Positions 33,310 through 41,410 of a DNA stretch of 64,000 bases are shown here, one piece after another; position 1 is the stretch's first letter; each line of letters begins with the position of its first letter. The position numbers were made by a program, and so were the translations under genes. Origin of the DNA: Pseudodonghicola flavimaris. Lineage in GTDB: Bacteria; Pseudomonadota; Alphaproteobacteria; Rhodobacterales; Rhodobacteraceae. The stretch is taken from assembly GCF_030164425.1 (NCBI RefSeq), contig NZ_JASNJD010000007.1, positions 1 through 64,000 on the forward strand, in the 5' to 3' direction. The notes under the pieces are model-generated. The model searched no databases. It worked only from the letters and a program-made list of their open reading frames with translations, and had not been told where the DNA came from.

Positions 33310-34545
33310 TCAGCTGTCGCCGGCTGGACGGGGCGGAAAGCGCAGAGCCACCTCGGCGCGGTCCTCCGCCACCGACATCTGCAGGTCGATGCCGTTCTGC
33401 CGCGCGATGGTCTCGACTATGGTGAGGCCCAGCCCGGCGCCGGCGGAGTCGGGGGACTTGTCGAACCGGCCCGGCCTGAGCCGGGCACCCGGCGCCACCG
33501 GGTTGGTGATGCTCAGCACCGGCCCCGGGCGCAGCCGCACCGACACCAGACCGGTGCCATGCGCCTCGGCGTTGCGCAGCAGATTCCCCAGCAGGATCGC
33601 CAGCGCGTCCGGGTCGATGGCGACCCACGCGGTCTCCAGATCGCCGTCGTCGAAGCGGATCCGGTCGCGGGGCAGGTCGCGGATCAGCAGCCGCAGTACG
33701 GCCACCAGATCGGCGCGGGAGGCGGCATCGCCGATCCCGGCCTCGGCGCGCGACAGCTGCAACAGGCGTTCCACGGTATCGCCCAGCCGGCTCAGCGCCC
33801 GGGCCATCTGGGCCGCGGATTCCGGCCCGGCGGTGCCGGCGGCGATCAGCTGCGCCTGCGCCGAGGCGGCGGCAATCGGTGTGCGCAGCTCATGCGCGGC
33901 ATGGCCGGCAAAGGCGCGCTCGGCACTCAGCAGGGTCTCGATCCGCGCCAGATAGGCATTGAAGGCCTCCGGCACCGGGGCCAGTTCGCGCGGCAGATCC
34001 GCAGCCGAAATCGGTGACAGATCGCGGGCATCCCGGTCGCCGACCCGGCGCGCCAGATCCTGCGCCGGGGCCAGCCCGCGGGCGATGGTGCCGCGCAGGA
34101 TGAACAGGACCAGCGCCAGGAACGGCAGCATCAGCCACAGGAAGGCGCGGGCGATCTCCATCATCTCCTCGCGCCGCCAGGCCTCGCTCTGGCCCAGCTC
34201 CAGGATCACGCCGTCGGCGGGGGCGGATTGGCGCATCACATGCCAGCCGCCGCCCTCCCAATGTCCGTCGGCAGCAAGGGGGGGCCAGTCGGCGGCGCGG
34301 GTCTCGACCCCGTCGCGGATCACCCGCACGGCTTCCGCGGAATTGAGCGGCAGGGTCTCGGCCGGGCCGGTGCGGACCATCTCCAGCGCCAGCAGGCTCT
34401 GGCTTTCCAGTGTCGCATCCAGAAGCTCGTTGACCTCGTGATTGATGACGGCCAGCGCCAGGCCGAATGCGATGACCCAGCCGACGGCCACCGCCAGCGC
34501 CACGCGAACCGTAACCCGCCCGCTGAGGGACCAGCGCCGGGTCAT
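33310..34545 (-). CDS. Sensor histidine kinase (QseC/PmrB-like)
   Basis: A 411-aa HK with TM1 at about residues 15-33, a periplasmic loop to about 133, TM2 at about 135-150, a HAMP segment, phospho-acceptor His218 (AAHELRTPIA), and an ATPase domain with an N-box (GNLLRNAEAHG) and G-box (GAGLGLTIVETI). It overlaps the response regulator stop by ATGA. It probably senses a periplasmic or membrane signal and phosphorylates its partner. Confidence 0.92.
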   Translation of the reverse strand: MTRRWSLSGRVTVRVALAVAVGWVIAFGLALAVINHEVNELLDATLESQSLLALEMVRTGPAETLPLNSAEAVRVIRDGVETRAADWPPLAADGHWEGGGWHVMRQSAPADGVILELGQSEAWRREEMMEIARAFLWLMLPFLALVLFILRGTIARGLAPAQDLARRVGDRDARDLSPISAADLPRELAPVPEAFNAYLARIETLLSAERAFAGHAAHELRTPIAAASAQAQLIAAGTAGPESAAQMARALSRLGDTVERLLQLSRAEAGIGDAASRADLVAVLRLLIRDLPRDRIRFDDGDLETAWVAIDPDALAILLGNLLRNAEAHGTGLVSVRLRPGPVLSITNPVAPGARLRPGRFDKSPDSAGAGLGLTIVETIARQNGIDLQMSVAEDRAEVALRFPPRPAGDS

Positions 34546-35195
34546 GGCACCAGATACCCGAGGCCACGGCGCGTCTCGATCACCCCGGCGCCGAGCTTCG
34601 AACGCAGCCGCGAGACATAGACCGCCACCGCGTTGCCCTCGATCTCGGCATCGAAATCATAGAGCCGGTCTTCCAGCTGGGCCTTCGACAGCACATGGCC
34701 GCGCCCGGCCAGCAGCGCATCGAACAGCGCCCATTCGCGCGAGGTGAGGTGGATTTCCGCATCCTTGCGAAACACCCGGCCACGCGCCCGGTCGATGCGC
34801 AGGCCGGCCAGATCGATCTCGGCCGCCGGGTCGCTGCTGGCGCGCCGGGCGTTGGCGCGCAGCCGCGCCGCCAGCTCGCCCAGATCGAAGGGTTTGACCA
34901 GATAGTCGTCCGCCCCGGCATCGAGCCCGGCGATGCGGTCGCTGATCTGGTCCCGCGCGGTGGCCACCAGCACCGGGGTGCGATCGCCCCGGGCGCGCAG
35001 CCCGCGCAGCAGATCAAGCCCGGAGCCATCCGGCAGGCCGAGATCGAGGATGATCGCATCGTAGCCGACAAGCGCCAGCGCATCCTCTGCCGCAACGCAG
35101 GAGGCCGCCAGATCCACCGCGTGCCCCTCGCTGCGCAGCGCGCGGGCAACGGCATCGGCCAGATCGGTGGTATCCTCGACAAGAAGCAGGCGCAT
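34542..35195 (-). CDS. OmpR/PhoB-family response regulator (QseB-like)
   Basis: A 217-aa protein with a receiver domain whose phospho-acceptor is Asp51 (IILDLGLPDG), with conserved Lys in DDYLVKPFDL, and a C-terminal OmpR winged helix (EIHLTSREWALFDALL, VAVYVSRLRSKLG). The ATG at 35195 is the natural start of the receiver fold. Upstream in-frame Mets would run into the next gene. It is transcribed with the kinase. Targets are not apparent; the convergent transporter operon is a possibility. Confidence 0.92.
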   Translation of the reverse strand: MRLLLVEDTTDLADAVARALRSEGHAVDLAASCVAAEDALALVGYDAIILDLGLPDGSGLDLLRGLRARGDRTPVLVATARDQISDRIAGLDAGADDYLVKPFDLGELAARLRANARRASSDPAAEIDLAGLRIDRARGRVFRKDAEIHLTSREWALFDALLAGRGHVLSKAQLEDRLYDFDAEIEGNAVAVYVSRLRSKLGAGVIETRRGLGYLVP

Positions 35196-35337
35196 GGCGC
35201 GACAATAGGCCGGAACGCCTTGTAAGTGCGAGAGAAAATTGCCTCTGTAATCGGAATGAAATGTCGCGGTGGAGCGGTTTACCGGGGCGTCCCGGGTCGG
35301 CAAGGGAGGGGATGCCGGGCCCGCTGGGTACAGGACA

Positions 35338-35367
35338 CCGCGCCCGAGCCGGAGAGCCGGGGCGCGG
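35338..35367 (-). terminator. Stem-loop downstream of the nitrilase/gentisate cluster
   Basis: An 8-bp stem CCGCGCCC/GGGCGCGG with a 14-nt loop begins 16 nt after the stop of the flavin-reductase-like gene, before the response regulator. There is no T tract, so it is a weak terminator call. Confidence 0.45.
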
Positions 35368-35382
35368 GCAGGGTGGCGAGCC

Positions 35383-36027
35383 TCAGTCCTTTCGCGGCGG
35401 GGGCGCAGCGGCGGGGTCGAAGACAGGGCGGTCCATATGGAACATCTCGCCGCCATGACGATACCAGCCGCCGCCATGCATGCGGGCGACCAGATCCAGC
35501 GCCGGCGTATCGACATAGCCGCGTGCCGGATCCAGCAGGAACCGGTCGGCGATATGGATCGCCACCACCCGGCCAATCACCACCATCTGCTTCGGCCCAG
35601 TCAGAACCGCGGTCAGCAGCCGGCATTCGAAGGACACCGGGGCCTCGGCCAGACGCGGCGGCGCGATCAGGCGCGACGGCGCGGTGGCCAGCCCGGCGAT
35701 CTCCGCCTCGCTGTGGCCGCGCGGCGCATTCACCGCGGTCATGTTCATCTGATCGGCCATGTCGCGCGGTACCAGGTTGATCACGAATTCGCCGGTGGCC
35801 GAGATATTCTCACCGGTGTCCTTCAACCCCTTGGCCGGGTCGCGCAACAGCCCCAGTGCCACAGTGGGCGGCTCGTGTCCCATCACGTTGAAGAAGCTGT
35901 AGGGCGCCACGTTGACCACCCCGTCCTGCGACAGGGTCGAGACCCAGGCGATCGGGCGCGGCGTCACTGTCGCCGTCATCAGCTTGTAGACGAATGGCTC
36001 CGGATGCTCGGCGCAGTCGTAGAACAT
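35383..36027 (-). CDS. Flavin reductase-like (DIM6/NTAB, FMN-binding) family protein
   Basis: A 214-aa split-barrel FMN-binding protein (ATVTPRPIAWVSTLSQDGVVNVAPYSFFNVMGHEPP is the family's N-terminal block, given here only as a landmark around residues 19-54). Family members reduce flavin for two-component monooxygenases or act as FMN oxidoreductases. It is the last gene of the cluster, 5 bp after the nitrilase. A partner monooxygenase is not in the window. Confidence 0.85.
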   Translation of the reverse strand: MFYDCAEHPEPFVYKLMTATVTPRPIAWVSTLSQDGVVNVAPYSFFNVMGHEPPTVALGLLRDPAKGLKDTGENISATGEFVINLVPRDMADQMNMTAVNAPRGHSEAEIAGLATAPSRLIAPPRLAEAPVSFECRLLTAVLTGPKQMVVIGRVVAIHIADRFLLDPARGYVDTPALDLVARMHGGGWYRHGGEMFHMDRPVFDPAAAPPPRKD

Positions 36028-36032
36028 CGCTC

Positions 36033-36971
36033 TCAGCCTCCGATCCGGCGCACGGCCGCCTTGGGTCGCGTATCGACCTCAAGACTGAAGACGTCGGGGC
36101 GGGCATAGTGGCCGGCGACGTCGAAATCGAATTTCGCCCGGGCGATCCGGTCGGGGTCGAGATCGGCATAGAGCACGGTTTCGCCGCTGAAATCGGGGCC
36201 GGCCAGCACCTCGCCCAGCGGATCGACGATCATGCCGCCGCCGCGCATCATCACCGTTTCCGGATCGTCGCCCAGGGCCGATTCATGGTCGGGCCCGTAG
36301 GCCTCGCGGGTAATGTACTGGCAGGAGGACAGCACGAAGCAGCGCCCTTCCAACGCGATATGGCGCATGGTGGCGGCCCAGCTGTCGCGGTCGTCGGCGG
36401 TGGGGGCGCAATAGAACTCCACTCCCTGGGCAAACATGTGCATGCGCAGCATGGGCATGTAGTTCTCCCAGCAGATCACCGCGCCGATGCGGCCCAGCTC
36501 GGTGTCGATAACGTCCATGGTCGATCCGTCGCCGAAGCCCCAGATCAGCCGTTCGCCGCCCGTCGGCATCAGCTTGCGGTGGGTGCCGACGATGCCGCGG
36601 CTGCCGTCGATGTAGACCGCGGTGCAATAGACGGTGGCGCCGTCGCGTTCAATCACCCCGATCACCACCACCATGCCGGTTTCGGCGGCGGCCTCGGCGA
36701 CCAGCGCCAGTTCCGGCCCGTCGATTCTGACGGAAGTCTCGTAATAGACACGATAGGCCTCGCGGCCCTCGGGCTTGCGGATGCCGATGGGGGCGCCGAA
36801 AGACGCCCCCTTGGGATAGCCGCCGATCAGCGCCTCGGGAAAGACGATGAGCCGTGCGCCGTTTCCGGCGGCCTCGCGCACCGTCTTGGCCGCTTTCTCT
36901 GCCGTGGCCAGAGAGTCGGTCGGGATCGACGCCAGCTGTGCGACGGCGGCGCGGAAGCCTCTCTGGCTCAC
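36033..36971 (-). CDS. Nitrilase
   Basis: A 312-aa carbon-nitrogen hydrolase with the Glu-Lys-Cys triad: Glu46 (FPEALIGGYP), Lys133 (HRKLMPTGGE), Cys167 (AVICWENYMPM). C-W-E-N after the nucleophile marks true nitrilases (R-CN to acid plus ammonia) rather than amidase-like branches. The GTG start at 36971 is preceded by GGGGGA and overlaps the FAH stop as GTGA, so translation is coupled. Aromatic-acid genes next door suggest an aryl or arylacetonitrile substrate, unproven. Confidence 0.88.
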   Translation of the reverse strand: MSQRGFRAAVAQLASIPTDSLATAEKAAKTVREAAGNGARLIVFPEALIGGYPKGASFGAPIGIRKPEGREAYRVYYETSVRIDGPELALVAEAAAETGMVVVIGVIERDGATVYCTAVYIDGSRGIVGTHRKLMPTGGERLIWGFGDGSTMDVIDTELGRIGAVICWENYMPMLRMHMFAQGVEFYCAPTADDRDSWAATMRHIALEGRCFVLSSCQYITREAYGPDHESALGDDPETVMMRGGGMIVDPLGEVLAGPDFSGETVLYADLDPDRIARAKFDFDVAGHYARPDVFSLEVDTRPKAAVRRIGG

Positions 36972-37909
36972 GACCGTTTTCCCCCGGTTTCTGCCGGACC
37001 GGAGGCGATGACCGGGTTGCGCAGCAGGCCGATACCCTCGACGCAGGCCTCGATGATGTCGCCGGGCCACAGCCATTCCTGCGGATCGCGGCCGGCGCCG
37101 ACGCCCTCGGGCGTGCCGGTGGCAATGATGTCGCCGGGCTCCAGCGTGATGCCCTTGCTCAGATCAGCGATCAGGGCAGGGATCTTGAAATACATGTGCT
37201 TGGTGTTCGAGCGCTGCTTTTCGACGCCGTTCACCGTCAGCCACAGATCCAGACCATGCGGATCCTCGATCTCATCCGCAGTGACGATCATCGGGCCGAA
37301 GGGGGCATAGCTGTCCATCCCCTTGGAATAGATCCACTGACCGGCACGGCGGTTGTCGCGGGCGGAGATGTCCACCAGCACCGAGTAGCCCCAGACATGG
37401 CCCATGGCGTCGGCCTCGGCGACCTTGGTGGCGCGGGCCCCGATGATCACCGCCAGCTCGACCTCCCAGTCCAGCTGCTGGGTCATGGTGATGTCATGCT
37501 GCACCGGGTCGCCGGGGGCGGTGATGGCGGTCGGCGGCTTGGAAAAGATCACCGGCTCTTTCGGCATCTCCTTGCCGGTGTCGAGCGCGCGGCTCGATTC
37601 CTCGACATGCTCGGCATAGTTCAGGCCGATACCGAAGATGTTCTTGCGCGGCGTCGGGATCGGCGCCAGCAGCTTGACGTTGGCCAGTGGCCGGGCGGTG
37701 CCCATCGGCCAGAGGTTGCTGCGGTCATAGATGATCGCCCGCAGCGCATCGAGGCCGGGGGTGCCGAGGTCGATCAGCTCCAGCATGGTGGCGGGAAGCG
37801 GTTCTCCGATCGCTGCCCCCAGGGCGGGAACATCGACGACGATATCGTCCAGAACAACACCGAGGCGGCCCGCCGCGTCGGGGGCAGGGCGAAAGGTAAC
37901 GAGTTTCAT
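36968..37909 (-). CDS. Fumarylacetoacetate hydrolase (FAH) family protein
   Basis: A 313-aa FAH-fold enzyme. The metal-binding acidic cluster is visible in NYAEHVEES, DWEVELAVIIGARA and the DMSARD-like stretch DISARDN; TGTPEGVGAGR is the family's C-terminal signature. In gentisate pathways such enzymes hydrolyse fumarylpyruvate or maleylpyruvate to pyruvate plus a dicarboxylate. It lies 15 bp downstream of the dioxygenase gene. No maleylpyruvate isomerase is seen, so direct maleylpyruvate hydrolysis is possible. Confidence 0.88.
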   Translation of the reverse strand: MKLVTFRPAPDAAGRLGVVLDDIVVDVPALGAAIGEPLPATMLELIDLGTPGLDALRAIIYDRSNLWPMGTARPLANVKLLAPIPTPRKNIFGIGLNYAEHVEESSRALDTGKEMPKEPVIFSKPPTAITAPGDPVQHDITMTQQLDWEVELAVIIGARATKVAEADAMGHVWGYSVLVDISARDNRRAGQWIYSKGMDSYAPFGPMIVTADEIEDPHGLDLWLTVNGVEKQRSNTKHMYFKIPALIADLSKGITLEPGDIIATGTPEGVGAGRDPQEWLWPGDIIEACVEGIGLLRNPVIASGPAETGGKRS

Positions 37910-37924
37910 GGTAGGGTCTTCTCC

Positions 37925-39046
37925 TTAGGCGGTCACAGGCTGGTGCCCGTCGTTTTCGGCCAGCGCTTCCTCGCGGTAAATCCCCAGAGAGCGCATGACC
38001 GGAAGGTCGTTGAGACAGAAGAGGCAGGCATCCTCGGTCGCCGAGCCATTGGCATGTTCATGCCAGGCCCAGCTGGGCACACAGAAGATGTCGCGTTCGG
38101 TCCAGTCGAATTTCTGTCCGTTGATGATCGAGGACCCGGACCCCTTGCAGACCTGATAGAGGTAGCTGCCGGTATGGCGGTGGGCCTTGGTCTTCTCGCC
38201 CGGGCGCAGCATCTGCATGCTGGCGCCCATGGTCTGCATCACCGGGCCGTTGTTGGTGGGGTTGACGTATTCCATCAGGATGCCGTCGAAAGGGGAGCCG
38301 TCGCTGACCGCGGCGTAATTGCTCAGCGCCTCGTAGGTGCGGTCCCATTCGTATTTGAAGAGCGGGCTGTACCCCTTGGACCAGGCGCCGCCGCCCGGGG
38401 TCAGCCCGGGGTTGCCCCAGGTCCGGGTCATGTCGTTGACCGGATGGGTGACGGCCTGATGCAGATCGGGATGCACCTCGTAGAAATTCGATTCCAGGGC
38501 ATTCATCAGCGGGATGTCCAGGCCATCCTGCCACAGGCATTCGGTGCCGGTTTCCTCCACCGCATGTTCGTGCCAGGTGCCGTTCGGGGTCAGCACGAAG
38601 TCATTGGCGCCCAGCGTCATCTTATGGCCATCGACGATGGTATAGGCGCCAGCGCCCTCCATGATGAAGCGCACGGCGGAGGCGGAGTGGCGATGGGCGG
38701 AGGCGCGTTCGCCCGGCCGCATCACCTGCAGCCCGGCATAGATCCAGCCGACGGCGGCAGCGACATCGGAGCGGCCCGGATTGTCCAGATAGATCACCCG
38801 GCGCCCGGCCTTCTCCGGCGTCACCAGATCGAGCGAGCGCAGCACATCGGCACGCAGGTCCTTGTAGCGCCACAGCATCGGGACGGAGGAGGAGACCGGC
38901 TCCCACGGCTCGATCTTGTTGGCGACGGTCCAGAGCGCGCCGACGCCCTTCCTTTTCAGATCGTCGTAATAGCGGACAAGCTCGGGGGTATCTTCGACAT
39001 TCGCCCGGCCGGCGACTTCTTCGCGGTACTGATCGTGCCTGGACAT
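37925..39046 (-). CDS. Gentisate 1,2-dioxygenase-like bicupin
   Basis: A 373-aa two-cupin ring-cleavage dioxygenase. Cupin 1 has the Fe(II) ligands His118, His120 (SAHRHSAS) and His159 (TWHEHA). Cupin 2 has a parallel set (KAHRHTGS, WAWHEHAN). Gentisate dioxygenases open the ring between C1 and C2 to maleylpyruvate. The start at 39046 follows AAAGGAG. First gene of the minus-strand cluster, divergent from a GntR regulator. Substrate could instead be another hydroxy-aromatic acid such as salicylate or 1-hydroxy-2-naphthoate, used by related enzymes. Confidence 0.87.
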   Translation of the reverse strand: MSRHDQYREEVAGRANVEDTPELVRYYDDLKRKGVGALWTVANKIEPWEPVSSSVPMLWRYKDLRADVLRSLDLVTPEKAGRRVIYLDNPGRSDVAAAVGWIYAGLQVMRPGERASAHRHSASAVRFIMEGAGAYTIVDGHKMTLGANDFVLTPNGTWHEHAVEETGTECLWQDGLDIPLMNALESNFYEVHPDLHQAVTHPVNDMTRTWGNPGLTPGGGAWSKGYSPLFKYEWDRTYEALSNYAAVSDGSPFDGILMEYVNPTNNGPVMQTMGASMQMLRPGEKTKAHRHTGSYLYQVCKGSGSSIINGQKFDWTERDIFCVPSWAWHEHANGSATEDACLFCLNDLPVMRSLGIYREEALAENDGHQPVTA

Positions 39047-39133
39047 GGGATCTCCTTTGCTGGTTGCCCGGAGCCTGCGCGAGTCGAAGATCGAAGTAAA
39101 GCCAGATTTTCGAAAATATTGCATCACGTCGAT

Positions 39134-39147
39134 AACCATGAAAGGTT
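39134..39147. promoter_or_regulatory. AACC-N6-GGTT box 1, candidate GntR operator
   Basis: AACC (39134-39137), 6 nt, GGTT (39144-39147), within the divergent promoter region of the dioxygenase and GntR genes. The preceding GAT makes a GATAACC half-site shared with box 2. Confidence 0.55.
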
Positions 39148-39153
39148 GCGTAG

Positions 39154-39171
39154 ATAACCGCCGTTGGTTAT
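39154..39171. promoter_or_regulatory. ATAACC-N6-GGTTAT box 2, candidate GntR operator
   Basis: A perfect 6-bp inverted repeat ATAACC/GGTTAT with a 6-nt spacer. It has the same AACC-N6-GGTT core as box 1 and is centred exactly 22 bp away, two DNA turns. Confidence 0.6.
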
Positions 39172-39213
39172 GCCGCCACGGCCATCGGGCCAAAGCTGGA
39201 GTTCGAAGACGCC

Positions 39214-39900
39214 ATGACCCTGTCCAACACCGTCTATGAAAAACTGCGCGCCGATATCATCGACGGGCTGTTCGCGCCGCATCAGCCGTTGCGGCTGGAG
39301 CAGCTGAAGCAGCAATATGGCGTCGGGTTCTCGCCACTGCGCGAGGCGCTGAACCGGTTGCAGGGCGAGCGGCTGGTGGTCTCGGCGCTGCAGCGGGGGT
39401 TCCGGGTCAGCTCGCTGTCGGTCGAGGAGATGTGGGATGCGGTCAACAGCCGGATCTTCGTCGAGGGCGAGGCGCTGCGGCGGTCCATCGGTCTGGGGGA
39501 CGACGACTGGGAAGCGGCGCTGGTGGCAAGCTTTCACGCGCTTTCGATCATCGTCAAACGGCTTGGCCAGGCCGATCGGGAGATCGACAAGGACAGCTTT
39601 GACGAGCTGGAGCGCCGCCACCGGGAGTTTCACGCCGCGCTGATCTCGGCCTGCGGCTCCGCCTGGCTGCTGGATTTCGCCGAGAAGCTGAACACCGAAA
39701 CCGAACGCTACCGGGTGATGGCGCTGCGCTCGGCCACGCTGCGGCATGAGCGCGACGTGGAGGCCGAACACAAGGCGATCCTGGAGGCGACGCTGCGCCG
39801 CGATGCCGATGCCGCGTCCGGGCTGCTGCGCGATCATTATCACGCCACCGGGCAGTTTCTGGAACGGGTGCTGCGCGACCGCGTCGCGCGGGCCTCCTGA
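39214..39900 (+). CDS. GntR-family regulator, FCD subgroup
   Basis: A 228-aa protein with a winged helix at residues 1-70 (LEQLKQQYGVGFSPLREALNRLQGERLV) and a helical FCD domain with the metal-ligand pattern RRHREFHAALI and EAEHKAILEA. It is divergent from the nitrilase/gentisate cluster with twin inverted repeats between, so it most likely regulates that cluster in response to an aromatic acid or product. It is convergent with urtE, 18 bp apart. Confidence 0.9.
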   Translation: MTLSNTVYEKLRADIIDGLFAPHQPLRLEQLKQQYGVGFSPLREALNRLQGERLVVSALQRGFRVSSLSVEEMWDAVNSRIFVEGEALRRSIGLGDDDWEAALVASFHALSIIVKRLGQADREIDKDSFDELERRHREFHAALISACGSAWLLDFAEKLNTETERYRVMALRSATLRHERDVEAEHKAILEATLRRDADAASGLLRDHYHATGQFLERVLRDRVARAS

Positions 39901-39901
39901 T

Positions 39902-39917
39902 CCGGGCCGGCGCCCGG
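39902..39917. terminator. Short hairpin between convergent gntR and urtE
   Basis: Stem CCGGGC/GCCCGG with a 4-nt loop occupying almost the whole gap between the two stop codons. It could serve both strands. No T tract. Confidence 0.4.
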
Positions 39918-39918
39918 C

Positions 39919-40614
39919 TCAGACCGAAACTTTGGACAACAGCTGGTCGCGGCTGATCTCGGCCTTTGGGCCCTTCAGGATCACCTCGCCGCGGCGCATC
40001 ACCACGATGCGGTCGGCCAGCCCATAGGCGAAATCGAAATATTGCTCCACCAGCACGATGGCCATGCCGCCACGGTCGCGCAGCAATTTGATCACCTCGC
40101 CGATCTGCTTGATGATATTGGGCTGGATGCCCTCCGTCGGCTCGTCCAGAAGCAGCAGCTTCGGCTTGGTGATCAGCGCCCGGGCGATCGCCAGCTGCTG
40201 TTGCTGGCCGCCGGACAGATCGCCGCCGCGCCGACCGAGGAAATCCTTGAGGATCGGGAACAGCTCGAAAATCTCGTCGGCGATGAACCTCTCCGAGGCC
40301 GGCAGACAGGCATAACCGGTCTCGAGGTTCTCCTTCACCGTCAGCAGCGGAAAGATCTCCCGCCCCTGCGGCACATATCCCACACCCTTATGTGCCAGCT
40401 GATGCGACGGCAGCACCCCCAGCGTTTCGCCGTCGAGCTCCACCGTCCCGCCGGAGCGCGGGTGCGCCCCCGACAGCGCCTTGAGCAGAGAGGTCTTGCC
40501 GACGCCATTGGTGCCCATGACGCAGGTGACCTCTCCGGCGGCGGCCTCGAAGGAGATGCCGTTCAGGATCTGGCTGTGGCCATAATGCAGGGTCAGATTT
40601 TCGGTCTTCAGCAT
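39919..40614 (-). CDS. urtE: Urea ABC transporter ATP-binding subunit UrtE
   Basis: A 231-aa LivF-type ATPase with Walker A GTNGVGKTS, signature LSGGQQQQLAIARAL, Walker B LLLLDEPTEGIQP and UrtE-like features (LPSHQLAHKGVGYVPQGREIFPLLTV). The last gene of urtABCDE, 43 bp after urtD. UrtD and UrtE energise high-affinity urea uptake. Confidence 0.92.
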   Translation of the reverse strand: MLKTENLTLHYGHSQILNGISFEAAAGEVTCVMGTNGVGKTSLLKALSGAHPRSGGTVELDGETLGVLPSHQLAHKGVGYVPQGREIFPLLTVKENLETGYACLPASERFIADEIFELFPILKDFLGRRGGDLSGGQQQQLAIARALITKPKLLLLDEPTEGIQPNIIKQIGEVIKLLRDRGGMAIVLVEQYFDFAYGLADRIVVMRRGEVILKGPKAEISRDQLLSKVSV

Positions 40615-40657
40615 GTCAGCCTCTCGGGTGCTGCGGGGGATATGCGATCGGCATCGC

Positions 40658-41410
40658 TCAGCGCCCCAGATAGACGTCGATGACCTGCTGGTTGGCGGTC
40701 ACGTGGTCAAGGCTGCCCTCGGCCAGCACCGACCCCTCGTGCAGCACGGTCACCTTGCAGTTCAGCCGGCGGACGAATTCCATATCGTGCTCCACCACCA
40801 CCACGGCGCGGGTCTTGGCGGCCTCCACCAGAATGTCGGTGGTCTGTTCGCGTTCCGCCAGCGTCATGCCGGCAGCGGGTTCGTCGACCAGCAGCAGCCG
40901 GGGTTCCTGCGCCAGCAGCATGCCGATCTCCAGCCATTGCTTCTGGCCATGGCTCAACTCGCCCGATTTGCGGTGAATTTCCTCGGCCAGGCCGATTTCG
41001 CTGGCCAGCTGTTCGACCCGGCCCCGATCCTTGAAGCTGGGGCGATAGAGCAGCACCGAAAACGGCCCGCGGGCGTTCTTCACCGCCATCAGCAGGTTGT
41101 CGTAAACGCTCTGATCCTCGAAGACGGTGGGGCGCTGGAACTTGCGGCCGATCCCGGCCTGGGCGATCCGCGCCTCGTTCATGCCGATCAGGTTGATGCT
41201 CTTCTCTCCCCAGAGCACATGGCCTTCGTCGGGCCGGGTCTTGCCGGTGACGATATCCATGAAGGTGGTCTTGCCGGCGCCATTGGGCCCGATGATCGCG
41301 CGCATTTCCGCCGGGCCGATGGAGAAGGAGAGATTGTTGATCGCCCGGAAGCCGTCGAAGGTGACGGAGACGCCGGAAACCTCCAGCAGCTGGCCTTTCA
41401 ACTCGGTCAT
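40658..41410 (-). CDS. urtD: Urea ABC transporter ATP-binding subunit UrtD
   Basis: A 250-aa LivG-type ATPase with Walker A GPNGAGKTTFMDIVTGKTRPD, signature LSHGQKQWLEIGMLL (the H replacing G is usual for UrtD), and Walker B LLLVDEPAAGMT. ATG 41410 overlaps the urtC stop as ATGA. A longer open frame upstream is antisense-like read-through in the urtC region and is not used. Confidence 0.92.
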   Translation of the reverse strand: MTELKGQLLEVSGVSVTFDGFRAINNLSFSIGPAEMRAIIGPNGAGKTTFMDIVTGKTRPDEGHVLWGEKSINLIGMNEARIAQAGIGRKFQRPTVFEDQSVYDNLLMAVKNARGPFSVLLYRPSFKDRGRVEQLASEIGLAEEIHRKSGELSHGQKQWLEIGMLLAQEPRLLLVDEPAAGMTLAEREQTTDILVEAAKTRAVVVVEHDMEFVRRLNCKVTVLHEGSVLAEGSLDHVTANQQVIDVYLGR

